Origin: Oreocharis arfaki
Lineage: Eukaryota; Chordata; Aves; Passeriformes; Paramythiidae
Length of the DNA: 64,000 bases
Direction: 5' to 3'
Assembly (NCBI GenBank): GCA_013398015.1
Contig: VZRR01010736.1
Coordinates: forward strand, 313,429-377,428
Shown: positions 1 through 13,700 of the stretch, piece by piece
Numbering within the stretch: the stretch's first letter is position 1
Layout of the letters: each line of letters begins with the position of its first letter
The notes under the pieces: model-generated
Databases searched by the model: none
What the model was told of the DNA's origin: nothing
The model's input: only the letters and a program-made list of their open reading frames with translations
Position numbers and translations under genes: made by a program

Positions 1-80
1 TCTTGTTTTGTTTTTTTGGGTTTGGATTTTTGTTTGTTTTTGGTGGGGTTTGTCTTGTTTTGTTTGTTTGTTTGTTTTTT
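1..80. repeat. T/G-rich (TTTG)n-like low-complexity tract
   Basis: Nearly every base is T or G, with TTTG and TTTTG units recurring and a run of pure TTTG units around 56-75. It begins at the window edge, so its true left limit is unknown. The open frame across it encodes only a Phe/Trp/Leu-rich composition product and is not a gene. Confidence 0.85.
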
Positions 81-3000
81 ATTGGAAGTGGGGGTTGTAT
101 TGCTTGTTGCTACGTTTTCTTGCAAAGACTCCAGTTTCAACTCTTGTTAGGAACCTGAGATGCAGCATTAAAATAAATGGGAATGTGATCGTGGGGGTTA
201 CAGAATATTGATCGGAACATCAGAGCTACTGGGAATTATCTTTTAAGACAGAGACATATATAAAAGCACCTCTGTCGAGGGAATAATGTGGTGTCGAAGC
301 CAACCCTTCAGAAATGAGGAACACCCGTTAAAAATACGCCTTTTCATACAACCCCAGGCAAATATTCTACTGACAAATGCTGAGTGATTCTGCAGTTGAA
401 GACTGGGTTACACACACAAGGTTGAACATACAGTGAACCTCCAGCCTCTGAATGATGATATTTGAACCACTGATGTCCTTTTAATGCCATTTTTAATATG
501 CAATAATTCTGCATTTTTCATCTATGTGCATTTGTAAAGCACACACAAATAACATCACTTTGATGGAACTGCCCAGATTTACTGCAGCAATAAAAAGTTA
601 AGAGTCTGTGCAGTAAAGAGAGATCCAGAAGAGTTTCAAACTAAAAGAATTTGTTCACTTCATGCAAGAGAATGGGTCTCTGCAAAACGAGGAAACCCAT
701 TGTGGTTGGAGGCCCATATTCCCAATGAAAAAGGCTCTTTCAGAAATGCAGCATTTTTACGTGTTTGTGCAGTTCTGACTACAGTGGAGACTGGAGTACA
801 GCACACCAACGCTAAAGCAAATAAGAATTACAGAAAAACAGAACAGAAGCAATTTATCATATCTGACTTGAGTATGTTTTGCATTACACAGCGTACTCCA
901 GAGATACAGTGTTTTCACTTCAAATATTGCATTTCTGGACAAGATGCTGAAAAGACATGCAGAGCATTTGCAAGCACACAGCTACAGTAACAAAGCTGCT
1001 GTCACATCCCATGGCAATTATGACTAGCTGAGAAGCCTGGGAGGACACACTCCACCAACTCCTCAAAAGAATCAAGCACAGACAACTGATTTCTCTCATT
1101 TGAGTCTCTGCAGAGCCTCCACAATGTGACAGCTTATCTGAAAACAGAACCAAAAACGAGTTCAGAGAACGTTTCTCATAGAAGTAACTTGAATGAAAAG
1201 GAAATAATAACAAGGACACCATCAAAAATATTTAGTGAAATGGTGAAATCTTTCAGGTGGCTCTGAAAGATTGACTTAAATCAATCAGTACTGAAGAGGA
1301 ATATATAGAAATTCCCTCAGAATTCCTTGTTTGCTTTCTCTCCCAGAGTGCAATCATAATTCCCAGGGACATGGGCAAGAGATGTGACACAGGCTGCAGG
1401 TGTCAGGTCCTTGTGACAGGACCGTGTTGTTTCAGTGAGCAGCAAAAGAAACTTCTGCTCAGCGTCAGCAGCTTCGGCCCTGACATTAATTAGTAAAGGG
1501 AACCCAACACCCTCTCTTTGTTATACAAAATTTGTGTGACAAGAAGGTCTCTGTCGTGTTTTCAAAGGAACTGACACCCTAGATGAGGTTTTATCTGTGT
1601 GCTGCTCACCCAGATCATACAACATAGATTGGAAGACTGCAGCATGTGGCAGGAAAAGAAGCAGTTTTGGCTCAGAAGCACTGTCAGGTTAAGAGACTGA
1701 GCTTACTTCCACGGAATAATCAGGTGCTCGATTCAGCTCTCATGGTACTGAAAATGTCCCACCAGGTTTCATTTATTTTCCTCGACAAGTCAGGAAAATA
1801 AAATATTACATGAAGGGGAATTTAATTCCCAAGGAAGACATCATCTAATTTAAAACAAAAAGAAAAAGCCACTGCTCTTCAGTGAAAACAGGCTCTCTTA
1901 GGGACTCAACACAAGAGCTTTCCAAGGCCTTTTCCTGTCTTTGTCAGCTCCACCTTGAAGAGGAGCAGAAGTACAAGAGGAACATGAACAGCATTCCCTC
2001 TGCATTCAAAGGTAAAAACCCAATTTATTAGAAAAATACAAACTTCAAAAGGTCACACCATTTTTTTTTTATTCCCAATTTTTGCCAAAACCAAACAGCA
2101 GCCAAGTGAAAGGAAAATTCTCCCATGACAATTCGACCTTTTCACTGCCTTTGTAAAAACCATGTTTGAGGGCACCTGCCTGGGCCAGGGTGATTCACAC
2201 TGAGGGCAGGAGGGTGAACTGCCCAAACTCCTTTGCCACCTGGCTGACCAGACTGGGAGCTGTGCAAGGTTCTGCAGGCCTGCCCTGCTGGACTTGCCTG
2301 GGAGAGTGACCAAAGGCACCACAGCAGCACAAACTGCTGTGAACCTGCAGCCAGGAATTTCTGTACAGGATAAAGGTTGAAATTTGCTTTTTATTGCAAG
2401 CAGAGCAAAAAACCTGGGTGGGGAGGAGAACCATCTGTTTTCCAAGTGTAAAGCCAGAGCTGCAAATGAGGCTCCAACATCCCCGTACTCTAAAGGACAC
2501 AGCAGGCTTGGAGATGAGATTGATGTGAGCAGTTGCCATGCCCAGTTCCTGGAGACTCCATTTGCCACCTCATTTTGGTTTGGTTTGTGTTCCTGCCCTT
2601 CCTGGTGTCCTCTGAATCGACCATCAGTGAGAGCAGGTTTATTAGGCAAATAAATTAGGCAAATAAAGCAGAAAAAAATGTTTCCCTCTCAATTTGCGGA
2701 ATGTATTTTGCATCCAAATGCAAATAATTTTATTTGGTTAAAGAATGATCTAATGCAGCAATTTGGTGCTGTAGTTTCTCAAGCTGATTATGGTTGGCCA
2801 TGGCTGTGCCCTGCAAACATCCCAGGTTCATGTGTAATAACTGGATTGAATGAATCCTTTAGGAAACAGGAAGCTTGGTTCTACTACATTTCTTACTATA
2901 TTTTGAGAAAAGGCCAGTTTTTTCCTACAAGTTTTTTTCTTTTATAAAGCTATCCACAGTTTTCTTGTTGCTTCTTTTAATTAATGACATCATTACTACT

Positions 3001-4360
3001 CCCCAAATAACTAAAACACAAACTCCCCTACTCCAGAGGAACATAATCTCTTCCTTTCCTCCAAAACAAGGTGTTGTGTTTTGGTGCTTCTAGGCCATCC
3101 AGTTCTTTTTTTTTCTTTGGTAAAATACCACAAGTACCAGCATGACTCAGCTAGCAAACAATGCATGGAAAAAACCCAAACAACACCTTCTGTCTCCGAG
3201 GCCTGACACTCCTTGAACTAGGATCTGTAAGGGAAAGTAGTTCTCTTCATGCTATGTCATGCATTTATAGTGCTGATATTAAAAATTAATTTATAGTATT
3301 ATGCCAGGGAGACATGAATTGGTGAGACATTGATAATGGATATACCTACGGTGAATTTCAGATTATTTCAGTGACCAGTAACTGAAGGAAATATTAAATA
3401 GTCCATTGTAGAGAACAACATCTAGCACAGTACAACACTATTGAACAAATTTATCCCAAATGAAAACCCTGATGTTAATATGAGTCCATCTGCAGAGCTG
3501 GGGGACACAGAAGCTGATGTCAGTACAAGAATCTAGATCCTGAAATCTTTACTTTTTGGTGGCTGAGATCAACTGATTTGGCAGATATAGCTGGTAAGTA
3601 TACACTGGAAAATTAAATATAGAAATACAAACAGTCAAAAGACACTACTGAGATTTATTTCCTAATGCCGTTTCAAATATGATTCATGAAAGAAAAACAA
3701 ATAAACGCAGCACACACATTGAATCAATAAAAGTAGCTATGGCATTTCTTGAGGTTTTTTTTCCTAAATCACTGGTGAGAACATCATAAACCTTCTTTGA
3801 TTCATTTGAGACCATCATTCATGGCAGGACTCAAAAAGTAACAAATCATTCCCAGAGGGAAACACCCTGGTACGTCTTTCTATAAAATTCTGCATTTTGT
3901 TTTCTGTCTTCATGCAAGACAAAAACAAAGTAGAATTTATTGCTAATATGCTGACAGCCGTTTTTCAAAGACTGCTACCCTTTAATTAAATTTCAATTTT
4001 TTTGCTGGCACTAGACATTATCCTAACACAAAACTGTCCTAATTTTGTTTCAAGAAGCCCTAATTTCAACACCATATTGAGTAGTAGTGCAGCTGACATG
4101 AAATAAGTGTTCTACCAAAACTAGATCTTAAGCAGTCTGATTAAAAATACTTTGCTACCAAGGAACTCAATTTCCAGTATATTTTTGGACAATATATGGC
4201 AACAGATACACTGGATGAGGGAGATCATATAAATACTGGGCACTGAATATCACAATATTGGAAATAGTTACATTTTCAAGAGCCTGGATTGAACCATGCT
4301 ATTTTTAAAGCCTATGTATTTAGAGGTTTTCCTATCTGTTACATTGACTAAAAAGGAACT
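81..4360. other. AT-rich unique non-coding DNA
   Basis: No gene, RNA gene or clear transposon is seen. The one locally GC-richer patch is about 2100-2650, where a 198-codon frame runs on the minus strand (2053-2649). It matches nothing I recognise and is treated as chance. An exact 13-bp tandem duplication lies at 2641-2666. Confidence 0.6.
2641..2666. repeat. 13-bp exact tandem duplication (2 copies)
   Basis: The unit ATTAGGCAAATAA occurs twice back to back, at 2641-2653 and 2654-2666. Each junction produces an AATAAA-like hexamer. It is a small replication-slippage duplication with no evident function. Confidence 0.9.
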
Positions 4361-4410
4361 AAAAAAAAAAACCAAACCAAACAAATAAAAAAACACAAAT
4401 AAACCAAAAG
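4361..4410. repeat. A-rich low-complexity tract
   Basis: The tract is a poly-A run followed by AACC/AAACA-type units. It could be the eroded tail of a retroposon, but no element body is recognisable on either side. Confidence 0.7.
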
Positions 4411-4490
4411 CCTAAAATAATCCTACATTCCTCCTTCAATCTCTAAGAAGGGAGTTTTCCCCATTCATCACTTAAAAAATAATATTAATT

Positions 4491-4506
4491 AAAAAAAAAA
4501 AAAAAA
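4491..4506. repeat. Poly-A run of 16
   Basis: Sixteen uninterrupted A residues follow an AT-rich stretch. No recognisable retroposon body precedes it. Confidence 0.9.
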
Positions 4507-7500
4507 GCTTGAAAGGATATATAAAAGCAGGTATTTTATACCAAATATCCAGACACACAATAGCCCAGGTTGGACACAAACCATGAGCCTGAGCTTCAGC
4601 AAGGAGCTTGATTTCCCAGCTTTGGCCATAACTCAGACGGCACAGTGGGAATGATTTATTTGTGGGATTTGGTTATCACCTCCTTTGTGTTCCTGCTTTG
4701 GAGCTGCCACGGTTACTGATGGAAAAGGAGCCCCAGCCCAGAGAGAGAGCTGGTCTGAAATGGTGCAGAAAAAATATCCATGTTCTTATTTGGCTGGGGC
4801 AACAGGAGAAAGGCCAAAGTATACACTTCTGGTAGTGTTTGAATTAATATCTCCTAGAAAACCCCCAGTGGGGTTGCTAGGAGGGGAAGCCAACACCAGA
4901 ATTCAAAGGGTGTAAGGGGGTAAACCAATGAATGGACCTCTTTCCCATTTCCTAAAATATGTAGAGCTGAGGGAGAGGAAACCAACATAGATCCCAGCTA
5001 AGAGCAGAGAAGTGAGGATGTGGATGGTTTGATCTGTGGCTGTTCTCTGCAGCCTCACAGAGAAGAACAACACACGGAGGAACAGCCAGCAGGCGTGGAT
5101 GGCAACCTCCTCCTTCCCATTCAGAATGGCTCAATGGCCCCACAGCTCTGAGAAATGCCCCTTTAAACAGCAATCTACCTTCTCAAAAAAAGATAATGTT
5201 TCACCAGCCCAGACAAAAAGTACCTATTTCCCTGCTCACCTGTCACTGTGCAGCTTTAAAATACAAAGCCAAGCCCTCCCCACACGGAGACCCACAAAGC
5301 AGAACTGCACATTGTGCACACATGTCAGGGAGAGGTGGCAGGGCTGCCAGATGTTTGGGTCCAGATCAGTAACCAGACACCACACAGCCCTGAATAACAG
5401 GTAAAGAACCTTTTTCCCCCACAGTGACATTTGCTTCCTTGGGAGATGACAGATCAGCTCAACTTCAGTGAAAGTGATTCATCACTTTGTAATGACAAAC
5501 CAGAAACCTCAGGAGGAACAGGCCACCCTCTCTGTTCTTTGTTTTTCCAGGGGTGAAGAACAAAGTGGCATCAATTAATTATTCATTACAAAGATCTTTT
5601 CACATGTAGGATGGTAAATTATTGTGCTTTGCTAACAATAGTTAATTTGTTTCTGAGCAAGACTTCTGAAATATTTCAGTATTTTTCTTCATGGTATATG
5701 CAAAGATTTGAGAGATTAATTGTCCAGATGTTTCCTTGGGTTTTGTTCTCTCTTTCTCACATAATAAAAATCTTTCAGCACACTTTTTTTCCCAATAAAC
5801 CCACAGTCCATCTGTTATACTTTGCTGGAGACATAAAACAGCAGTACATGTGTGTTACAATCATTCTAAAATGTAAATCTTCACCATTTTCTTTTACAAA
5901 TAAGGTGAAAGATTCCATTTTTATTTGTTAGGTAATGTCTTGATATGTTGCCCTTTGCCCTAAAACAAAGCTCTGTTCACTAATACCTTCACCTTTGCTT
6001 CTAATGTCACAGGGTAAAATATCCAAATTCCGAGTCAGACCATCAAATATTCCTGTCTCTTTCACAGCAGAAAAACCCTGGAAAAACACAGCAGAGCAAG
6101 TCTTTAACAGCTCTCTCCAGTCTAAATACAGCACAACTGCTTCAGAACAGTTTAGAACTAATCAGTGTCAGGCTGTCATGAGCGAAGTGAATAATGATAG
6201 TGTGCATTTTTATTTCTGTATGTATTACAAGAAGCATTTGTTCTGTAAACTGAGCAAGTGAAAACACAGATTAAAGTGTAGGAAGTGTCAAAACCTACTT
6301 CCTAGATTGCTGCTGCAAAATGACAGTCCTGAAGCACAACTGATACGGAATTTTTTAGCTGTAGCCATGCAAAATTGGCAATTTTCAAATTTGGGTTTCC
6401 GAACATACTTTGGGAAGCAAAATTTCAAAGCTGCTGTAGACTTAATGATTTTTAGCTTAGTTGATACTACAAAAAAAAAAAAGAGTCTCAGAAATCTTTT
6501 TCATCTAGTCTCACACCAAAAAACCCAGCAGAAGAATATTGAATAAAGCAGCAAGGTATGACCATGTCAAGAAGACCTACATCAGCAGATGTGTTATAGG
6601 CACAACTTCCACAGATTTAAAGGAAAACTTTATGTAACAACAACATTCTGACAAGGCAGGTGAGGCTTGAAGCGGGGTCTATTACTTGTTGGAAGATTTC
6701 AGAGTCTTGAAGGTTTCCTAAGTGACAAATAGATTTTGCATGGGGTAAATCCAAACTGGTGCCAGTTTGCAAGAGAACTGATGAATCTGTCTCAAAGGAC
6801 ATTTCAGGGTGCCCTCGAGTCTTTCAGGAAGACATAAAAGATTTCCAGCTACTCTATTTTTCTTCTTTTCTGCCCTGTAAAATGCATGGACCTGGGCTTT
6901 TTCTTCAAATGGGAAATGCCAGCTTTCCCCGTCCATGAGGAATATGGTCCTTTCCCTAAAATAACAAACCACGCACATCTAAGTAAAACCAACCATCTGC
7001 ATTAATTAGTAAAAAAGGATCCCCAATTAATTATCTCCAAGGGATAATTTGCTTAAATGTTTACATAAACACTATTTCACTTGTGCCAGAAAGAGCATAG
7101 AAACACAGTTAAAAAACACTTCAAAGGGTAGGCAATGAATAATCTACTTACATTTTTATCATAGTTGAAAGTACAAGATATTACTTACATTGACATATAC
7201 CTTAACTTTCAAAACAACATCTCATTCAAAAATATTCATCCCAGCATCAGCTGCTTCCTCTGAGAACACAGGTACTCTTCTCTACCAAGTTATAAAACTG
7301 AGATTTTTTCACATTTCACGATAAACAAATAGTGACATTGTAGTCATTTAGCACTATCCTGATATTCATTACTGCCACTGTTCTGCCCTAACACCACCTG
7401 GTTTCAGTCTCTATCTCAACACAATGACAAAAATGTGCTTCCAGGCAATAAGGAAGACCTGAAATTACATAAATGTAGCCAGCATTTAACTCATGAACAC

Positions 7501-9680
7501 CAGTTACAATAAGATTTTAACAACCATTTCAATAAGCCATTGTCTTAAGTAAAAAGTGATTTAGTTCAGTCAGGCAGAACATTCAAATCCATAGCCATTA
7601 TTGTCAAGAATGTAACAGGGAGGTATTATAACAGCTCCTTGGTCTTCTTGCTGTTGCCTGGAGAAACCTGGAGTCTGCAGACTATTTATAAGAGGCTAGG
7701 AAATGTCATAAACGAAAGCAGATTCATCTGTGCTCTGCAAATTTGTGACATCTCCAAAGAGGTTTGCATACTCACTGGAGAATGTTTAGAATGTGTAAGT
7801 AAGAACATGTTGAACACCCACTACTCTGGTCATCATGTTTTGGGAATCTGGTGGTAACCAGCTCTTGCAAAGTGTTTCAGAAGGGCATTTGTTCTCCTGG
7901 AAAGGCACGGGAGAAGCATAAGGAACAAGGCAGGAGAAGAGAGAAGAAAACCTTTCTTCCTCTTTGCGAGAGACCAGAATTCCTGTGTAGCTCAGGTTGG
8001 TTCTCGCTCTCTTGGAGAGCTGTCTTTGGACTCATCATGGCCTGTTTTAAAAGGCAAGGTCAGCATATGGTATCCATGCAAGACAACACCACAAAGCAAA
8101 CACTGTAACTTGATAGGGGATGCTAGGCTGGCCATGACCACTTTGTGGCACTCAGCATTTTTAGTCAACACCCCCAGTTCTCATTTTCCTCAAGGATCAG
8201 TAACTATTGCACATTCAGACACAACAGACAAACAAACAAGGGAAAAATCCCCCAACCAACCAACCCAAAAACCTGGCCCAAAGGTTTCAGTGGGCTATGC
8301 AATTTTCTTTAAGTGACAAAGACTGTAGTTCGACCCCTCTCTTATGAGTGTAAGCCACTTATTATGTCAGCCAGTATGTGCTGAAATCTTGAGGAAAGAA
8401 GGAAGAAAAGTACTTCTCTGATAAATGCATTCAAAATGACAAAGTCACCCGTCAAAGCCTCTACAGCTGCCAGAGTTCCTAGGTGGGCACAGAAATCTTC
8501 ATTTACGTTTACTGACACAAGTTCAGTGGTTTTACATTAGTGTAGAAATTACCCTATGTAAATGCTCACCAAAAAAACCAAAACAGTTGAAGGTTTGACA
8601 TTGCCACCTCTGTACCCTTACCCTGGCTTTGGTGTGTCTGAAGAGATGCTGTAACATGAGCTTTTTAATAACACTTTATAAATATTTAGGGCCATCCGTT
8701 ATAAGAGCTGGGTGGGGTCGTTCTTTACAGCCACTCACCATCTGGTATCCCTGAGGAAAGTGAGCTCCTAAGCCTGGCTTTGCTGCTGTGGTATTAAATT
8801 TCCTTCCTCTGCCCCCATTCACTTGCACCAGGAGTCAAGTAGATTCACCTGTCTGTGTCCCCTGCAGGACTATGTTCTGCAGCTGCTTCTATCCCCAGCA
8901 TTTAATAGACTCTCTTACATTATTCTGCTGCATTTAATGGGCAGAGTGCGAGCAGAGGAAGGAACAATACACACGGGTTAGTGTTCAAAGGGTCAAACTA
9001 GAGCAGTGAATCCCATGCCCTTCTCTCAGCTGCCATGGCTGTGAGGAGGCTACAAAACCTTTACCTGATTAAGAATCCCGGGTCAGTGAGAATGATCAGA
9101 ATTCAGTCACCACTGCATTTCCCCTTTCCTTTTGTGTGCCAGAGCATCCAATTTCACTGGAGAGGCACAACAAGGTGCTGCATCTGGCCTCAGACCCCTG
9201 AGAGTGAAGAGAGGAGCAAACAAATGACCTCTCTGTGTATGACCCACATGTAAAGCAGGTCACCTGCTCCCCTTAATTTGAGATATATCCCACCGTGGAA
9301 ACCACCTGGTTCATGGACAGTGCCCCTAAGAAAGGCACAATTCCTGCCTCCTGTCCCCCATGTTCTCCTTCCCATTGTAACAATTCCTTATCTTTAGGGC
9401 TTTGTATCAGCCAAGAGACGCAGCCATTGTGGGTGGTCTCAATCCACAGATCTTTCCTGGGGTCCATATGTCTGTACTGACTTGTCTGCCTGTCTCCTAT
9501 CAGACAGACTCTTTAATAGCCACATTTGGGTTCAGTGGAGGCCTTTACTTCAACGTTCCTTTTCTCTGTCAGCTACAGAACTCATCATGGATTCAAAGTT
9601 TTGAGGAGAAAATAATAACAGACCAACAACAGTGATCTCACCTAAGACTACTGCCCTAGGAAGACACACTAAAAGATAAT
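4507..9680. other. AT-rich unique non-coding DNA
   Basis: Only short open frames occur (up to about 120 codons, for example 5036-5404 plus), overlapped by frames on the other strand and without recognisable domains. A weak tRNA-like pair of A-box and B-box matches near 8274-8336 was considered and rejected. Nothing else is seen. Confidence 0.6.
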
Positions 9681-9698
9681 TATATATATATATATATA
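9681..9698. repeat. (TA)n microsatellite, 9 units
   Basis: Perfect alternating TA follows an AT-rich lead-in. It is expected to be length-polymorphic. Confidence 0.9.
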
Positions 9699-10616
9699 CA
9701 CCCTGGAAATATTAACCCAGTATGTGTGTTCTTTTCTCCATATGTTTTTTTAATGCTACTTTTCATAAAGAAAGTTAAAGAAAATGTTTCATTTTAATAT
9801 ATACACAAATAAAATCATTCCCTAGATAGCAGGTTTCTTAATGGTCTTGTCAAAGAAACAGAAAGCAAAAGAAAATGTATCAGACTAAAGTCTCTTCTAA
9901 ACTATGAGAAAAAGCTTAAACCTTCAAGAGATGTTCAGGTATCAAGGTATCTCAATTCCCTATTTTAATAGTAACAAAAGTAACAAAATTATATCAAACA
10001 TCTATCATTGTTGTCCCCAGTGTTTTTGTCTCAGTAAGTCATACCATGTTCCCTCTTAAGTCCTGAACTTTCAAACATTCAAGAAGTGTATAATTTTATC
10101 TGCCTGAGAGGTTCCAATGAAATCCCTGAAGCCATTCACAGGAGCAAATCTATGGATGTGGTTGGGTGCCTGCAAGATGAGGCTTAGATAATGAGCATTT
10201 TATGGCAGCAACTTTGTGCTGTTTATTTGGACTGCTCAGCCACCAGCATACTTCTGGGCACTTAATCTGAATATTTATTAAAAGGTACTGGGAACCAGCA
10301 TCAGAATCACCTGGAAATTTTAATTAAAGTATAAACACAAGACTTTGAGGACTGTCACACCAGTCACATTGCTTATGTGGCAGAACCCTTCCTCTGGTGC
10401 TTTGTGGCATGGCTGATCATTTCTGGGCTGAGATAATTTGACTTCTTTGAGCAGTATCAGTCACTAAACAACTTCAGCAAAAATGATTAGCATGTAATAG
10501 TGGAAGGTTATTCTGTACGTACAAACTGCTTGTGAACAATTCCGTGTACATTCGATGTGTCACCATTCTTGTGGGGTTTAGGTTCAGAGTGAAAGAATTT
10601 TTCATATCAGTGCAGG
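9699..10616. other. Unique non-coding DNA between microsatellite and CR1
   Basis: AT-rich sequence without coding signal or recognisable repeats. Confidence 0.6.
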
Positions 10617-10785
10617 TTTCATAGATTCGTAGAATGGCATGTGTTGGAAAGGACCTCACAGATCACCTAATTCCAACTCCCTCCCACGGGCAGGGACACC
10701 TTCCACTAGACCAGCCTGCTCCAAGCCCTGTCCAGCCTGGCCTTGGACACTTCCAGGGATGGGTCAGCCCTTGCCCAGTGTGCAG
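10617..10785 (-). mobile_element. CR1 LINE, 3'-terminal fragment (5'-truncated)
   Basis: Read on the plus strand this is the reverse complement of a CR1 3' end. It opens with degenerate reverse copies of the terminal ATTCTRTG octamer (TCATAGATTCGTAGAATGG). The standard CR1 3'-UTR wording follows: a TTGGAAAGGACCTCACAGAT block near 10644-10664, a GGGCAGGGACACCTTCCACT block near 10688-10708, and CCTTGGACACTTCCAGGGAT near 10741-10760. Similarity fades after about 10770-10785. CR1 copies are inserted by target-primed reverse transcription and are usually 5'-truncated, as here. The fragment keeps no coding capacity: the plus-strand frame 10634-10852 runs antisense to it and is not a gene. Confidence 0.95.
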
Positions 10786-13700
10786 ACTTACATATTTTTA
10801 TAGTGAATTAAAAACAAAGAACAGTAATTTGGACATTTTTTCTTACAGATAAAAGGCTTTCAGAGGAAAGCTTCTTGTGGTCATAAACAGAAGCTACAAG
10901 GAATTATCAGATCCCACAGAAAGGCTGCCTGTTGAACTCAATTACTTGATTGCCACCAAATGCCCTGGGGCAAGATATCACACTAAAAGCACATAATGCA
11001 GCACGTTTAACTTTGCTTTGGGTCTTACAGAAGAAGCAACACAATCAAGGGGGGCAAAAAGAAAGGAAAAGATTGCTGCTCTGTGCAATGTAACTGTGCA
11101 GGCACATGGATGAGCTAACAAAATACACAGTGCACAGAAGAACACAGCGAAGCTGACTTGAAGCTGGGATCTCTAAGTGTCTGTCCCAGTACAAAAAGAC
11201 TTTGGAATGCTTATATGTGTGGTGGGCAAAGAGCTACAGCACAAAGCATCAGAAATGCTGGAAGCTACCTGACAAAGGACCCCTTTTGCTGAGGCAGCAG
11301 ACGAGACAGTGGGAATTTTCGCCACTGAAATTCCACCATGTGGATGCAGAAGAAGTCTCCCACTGGAAATGAAGACAGGGCACACGTGGGAAACAGAGAG
11401 GCCGCTGATGAGGGGAAAAAAGTGCTGAGCCACTGCTGTTTTAGCTGGAGCTCTGACAGCAGAATTGTCGCTGGGAAGTTTGGCTGCTGTTTTTGCTATC
11501 TTTACTCTGAGCCAACGGGAACTGAGCATATTGTACATTCAGGGTAAGAGCTACGTGATCCATGAGGGTGAACGATGCACCACAGACACTGTGCTGATTC
11601 CTCTTTTCACAGGAATGAAAAGGGCAGTGAGAGAAGGGCTGTGGGAGTGTCCACAAATATTAATTGCCTTCACCCATCCTCTGCTGGCAGCACACAACTG
11701 TGATCACTCAATTTTTACTCAATTTCTGCAGTTTTGTTGGGCTCATACACAGAACACAACTATGATGAAAACTTCTAGGGATGCTTTGATTGCAGACAGG
11801 AGTTTTACTCAGGTCCCTTCAACATTCTGTGCTTTGTTGATAAAATTAGACAGCAGAAAAAGAATTGGCAAGAAAGGAGTGTCATGCATGGCAGAAACTA
11901 GAGAACAGTTATTGCAACTGTTCTGGGCTTTCTCCATGCTACAATGGGGTGTTCAGAGGATCTCCTACATGTTCCTTATTGCAGCAGGCCTCTTGCATAA
12001 ATGAACTTGAAGGGGACTTCCCTCTTACTTCAACCAAGATTTTTAGGTTTTATTTTGCCCAGATTAATGTGGGTGTTAGGGATAAAAGAAAACACAAGAG
12101 AAAACGGGCACTGCCTTAAAGAACCCAGTAGAAAGCACCAATATGCATTAATACTCATGCCCAGTAATAGCACACACGTTTACAGCATTCATGCCCGCGT
12201 GCTGATGCATCTTATGAGAGAGGAAAGCCAGGAATGCATCCAAGCCACTCAACACTGGTTTGATGTAGTGCACAGCATGACCAGATTTCCCATTCTCTAG
12301 TACCAGCAATAGAGGAAGGAACTCCACACAGCACCTCCTTCCTCCTCCTCTTGTCCTGCCCGATCTGAAAATGAACAATCTCCTTCCCAGTCTATCTTTT
12401 CCACTTCTAGAAAAGTGACAAAATTGAACCATGAAGATGGAAGAAAAGGATTACTCCCTGGCACACTGAAGCTTAAAAGTTTGTCTTTAAAACATCAGGA
12501 ATGGAATGGCTTGGAAGGAGTAGAGCATCCAAGGATTTTAGGTAATCAAACCAATACCTACTTAAATCTACTGAGAGAACCACCCAAAACAAATCATAGC
12601 CTAAACTGGACTATGAGAATCCAAAGTGTTGTTCAGTACAAGCTTTTAAGCATTTTGAAACACCTGAAAGAAAAATAACTTCAGTACGTGTCTCCTTCGA
12701 GATATTCCCTCCCTTCCAGATTACTATAAACCAGGAGGAGGGAAAAAGACTAATTTCAGCTGAATTTGATAAATATCAAAACCCTCAGCCCTCAGCTTGC
12801 TGCCTGTACCTGATTCCTACCTGCTGCTTGTAAAATGGAGCTGCACTATCAGGATGTTTCCTGAAGCCTTTCCGTTGATTTCTATAAATACAGTAATAAA
12901 TGAGATGGGATTAAAAAGAGCCATGTTTTAAACAGAGAGGAGAAAGCTTGCTGAGAATGGTTATTAAAGCATGATTGAAAAGATAACTAACTAAATAAAA
13001 ATAACTTCTGATATAATTTGCACAGCAACTGTTTCATCTTTTTAATTATCACATAAATGGATTTTACAAAAATAAACACCCAACTCCCAACCAAAGTCAT
13101 AGGAAATACATCAGCACCTCCTAGTTTTCAGCCTCTCTCTCACTATTCTTTCATTTCTGGGGGAGTATGGATTTCACAGGCAAGATAGATGGATGGGAAG
13201 GAACAGAGTTCAGTTTTGCTCATTTTTTTACTAAATTCAACTATCTGTTTGCACTGCTCCCTAGCTACACAATTTAATTAAACTACAATGTTTAAAATGT
13301 ACATTAATGTTGTAGTGCAATAGATCTATCCTACTTTAAAAGAAAAGCAACCCTGTAAGCCTGACAGTAAACTCCAGTGTAAATTTTCAACACAAATGGA
13401 AACTTATCTAACGATGTAAAGGAAGTATGTATACAATAACACATAAATTAAAAATAGACACTCAGGTAAACATATATTTAAACTTTATTTACATTATGTA
13501 AGTCCAATATTCACCAGGAAGCACAGATACGATGTAAATAAGCAGGAGTTATTAGGATGCACTCTAAGTGCTTGTGGAATGCAGGACACTATTATTTCCT
13601 GATGTTTTAAATTAGGTTTATTTAAAACAATCTGTTGTTTAATGAGTATTTTACTCTGCAGAAATGTATCAGCATTCTGATTTGTTGACTGCTCTTTTCA

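Noticed and set aside
8274..8336. tRNA-like A-box (TGGCCCAAAGG) and B-box (GTTCGACCC) pair
   Set aside because: The sequence between and around them cannot be folded into acceptor, D and anticodon arms by eye, and no SINE body follows. Single box matches are common by chance.
9681..9698. TA tract as a possible promoter TATA element
   Set aside because: It is a simple microsatellite with no initiator, CpG enrichment or exon nearby. The same applies to the TA tracts at 20.0 and 28.5 kb.
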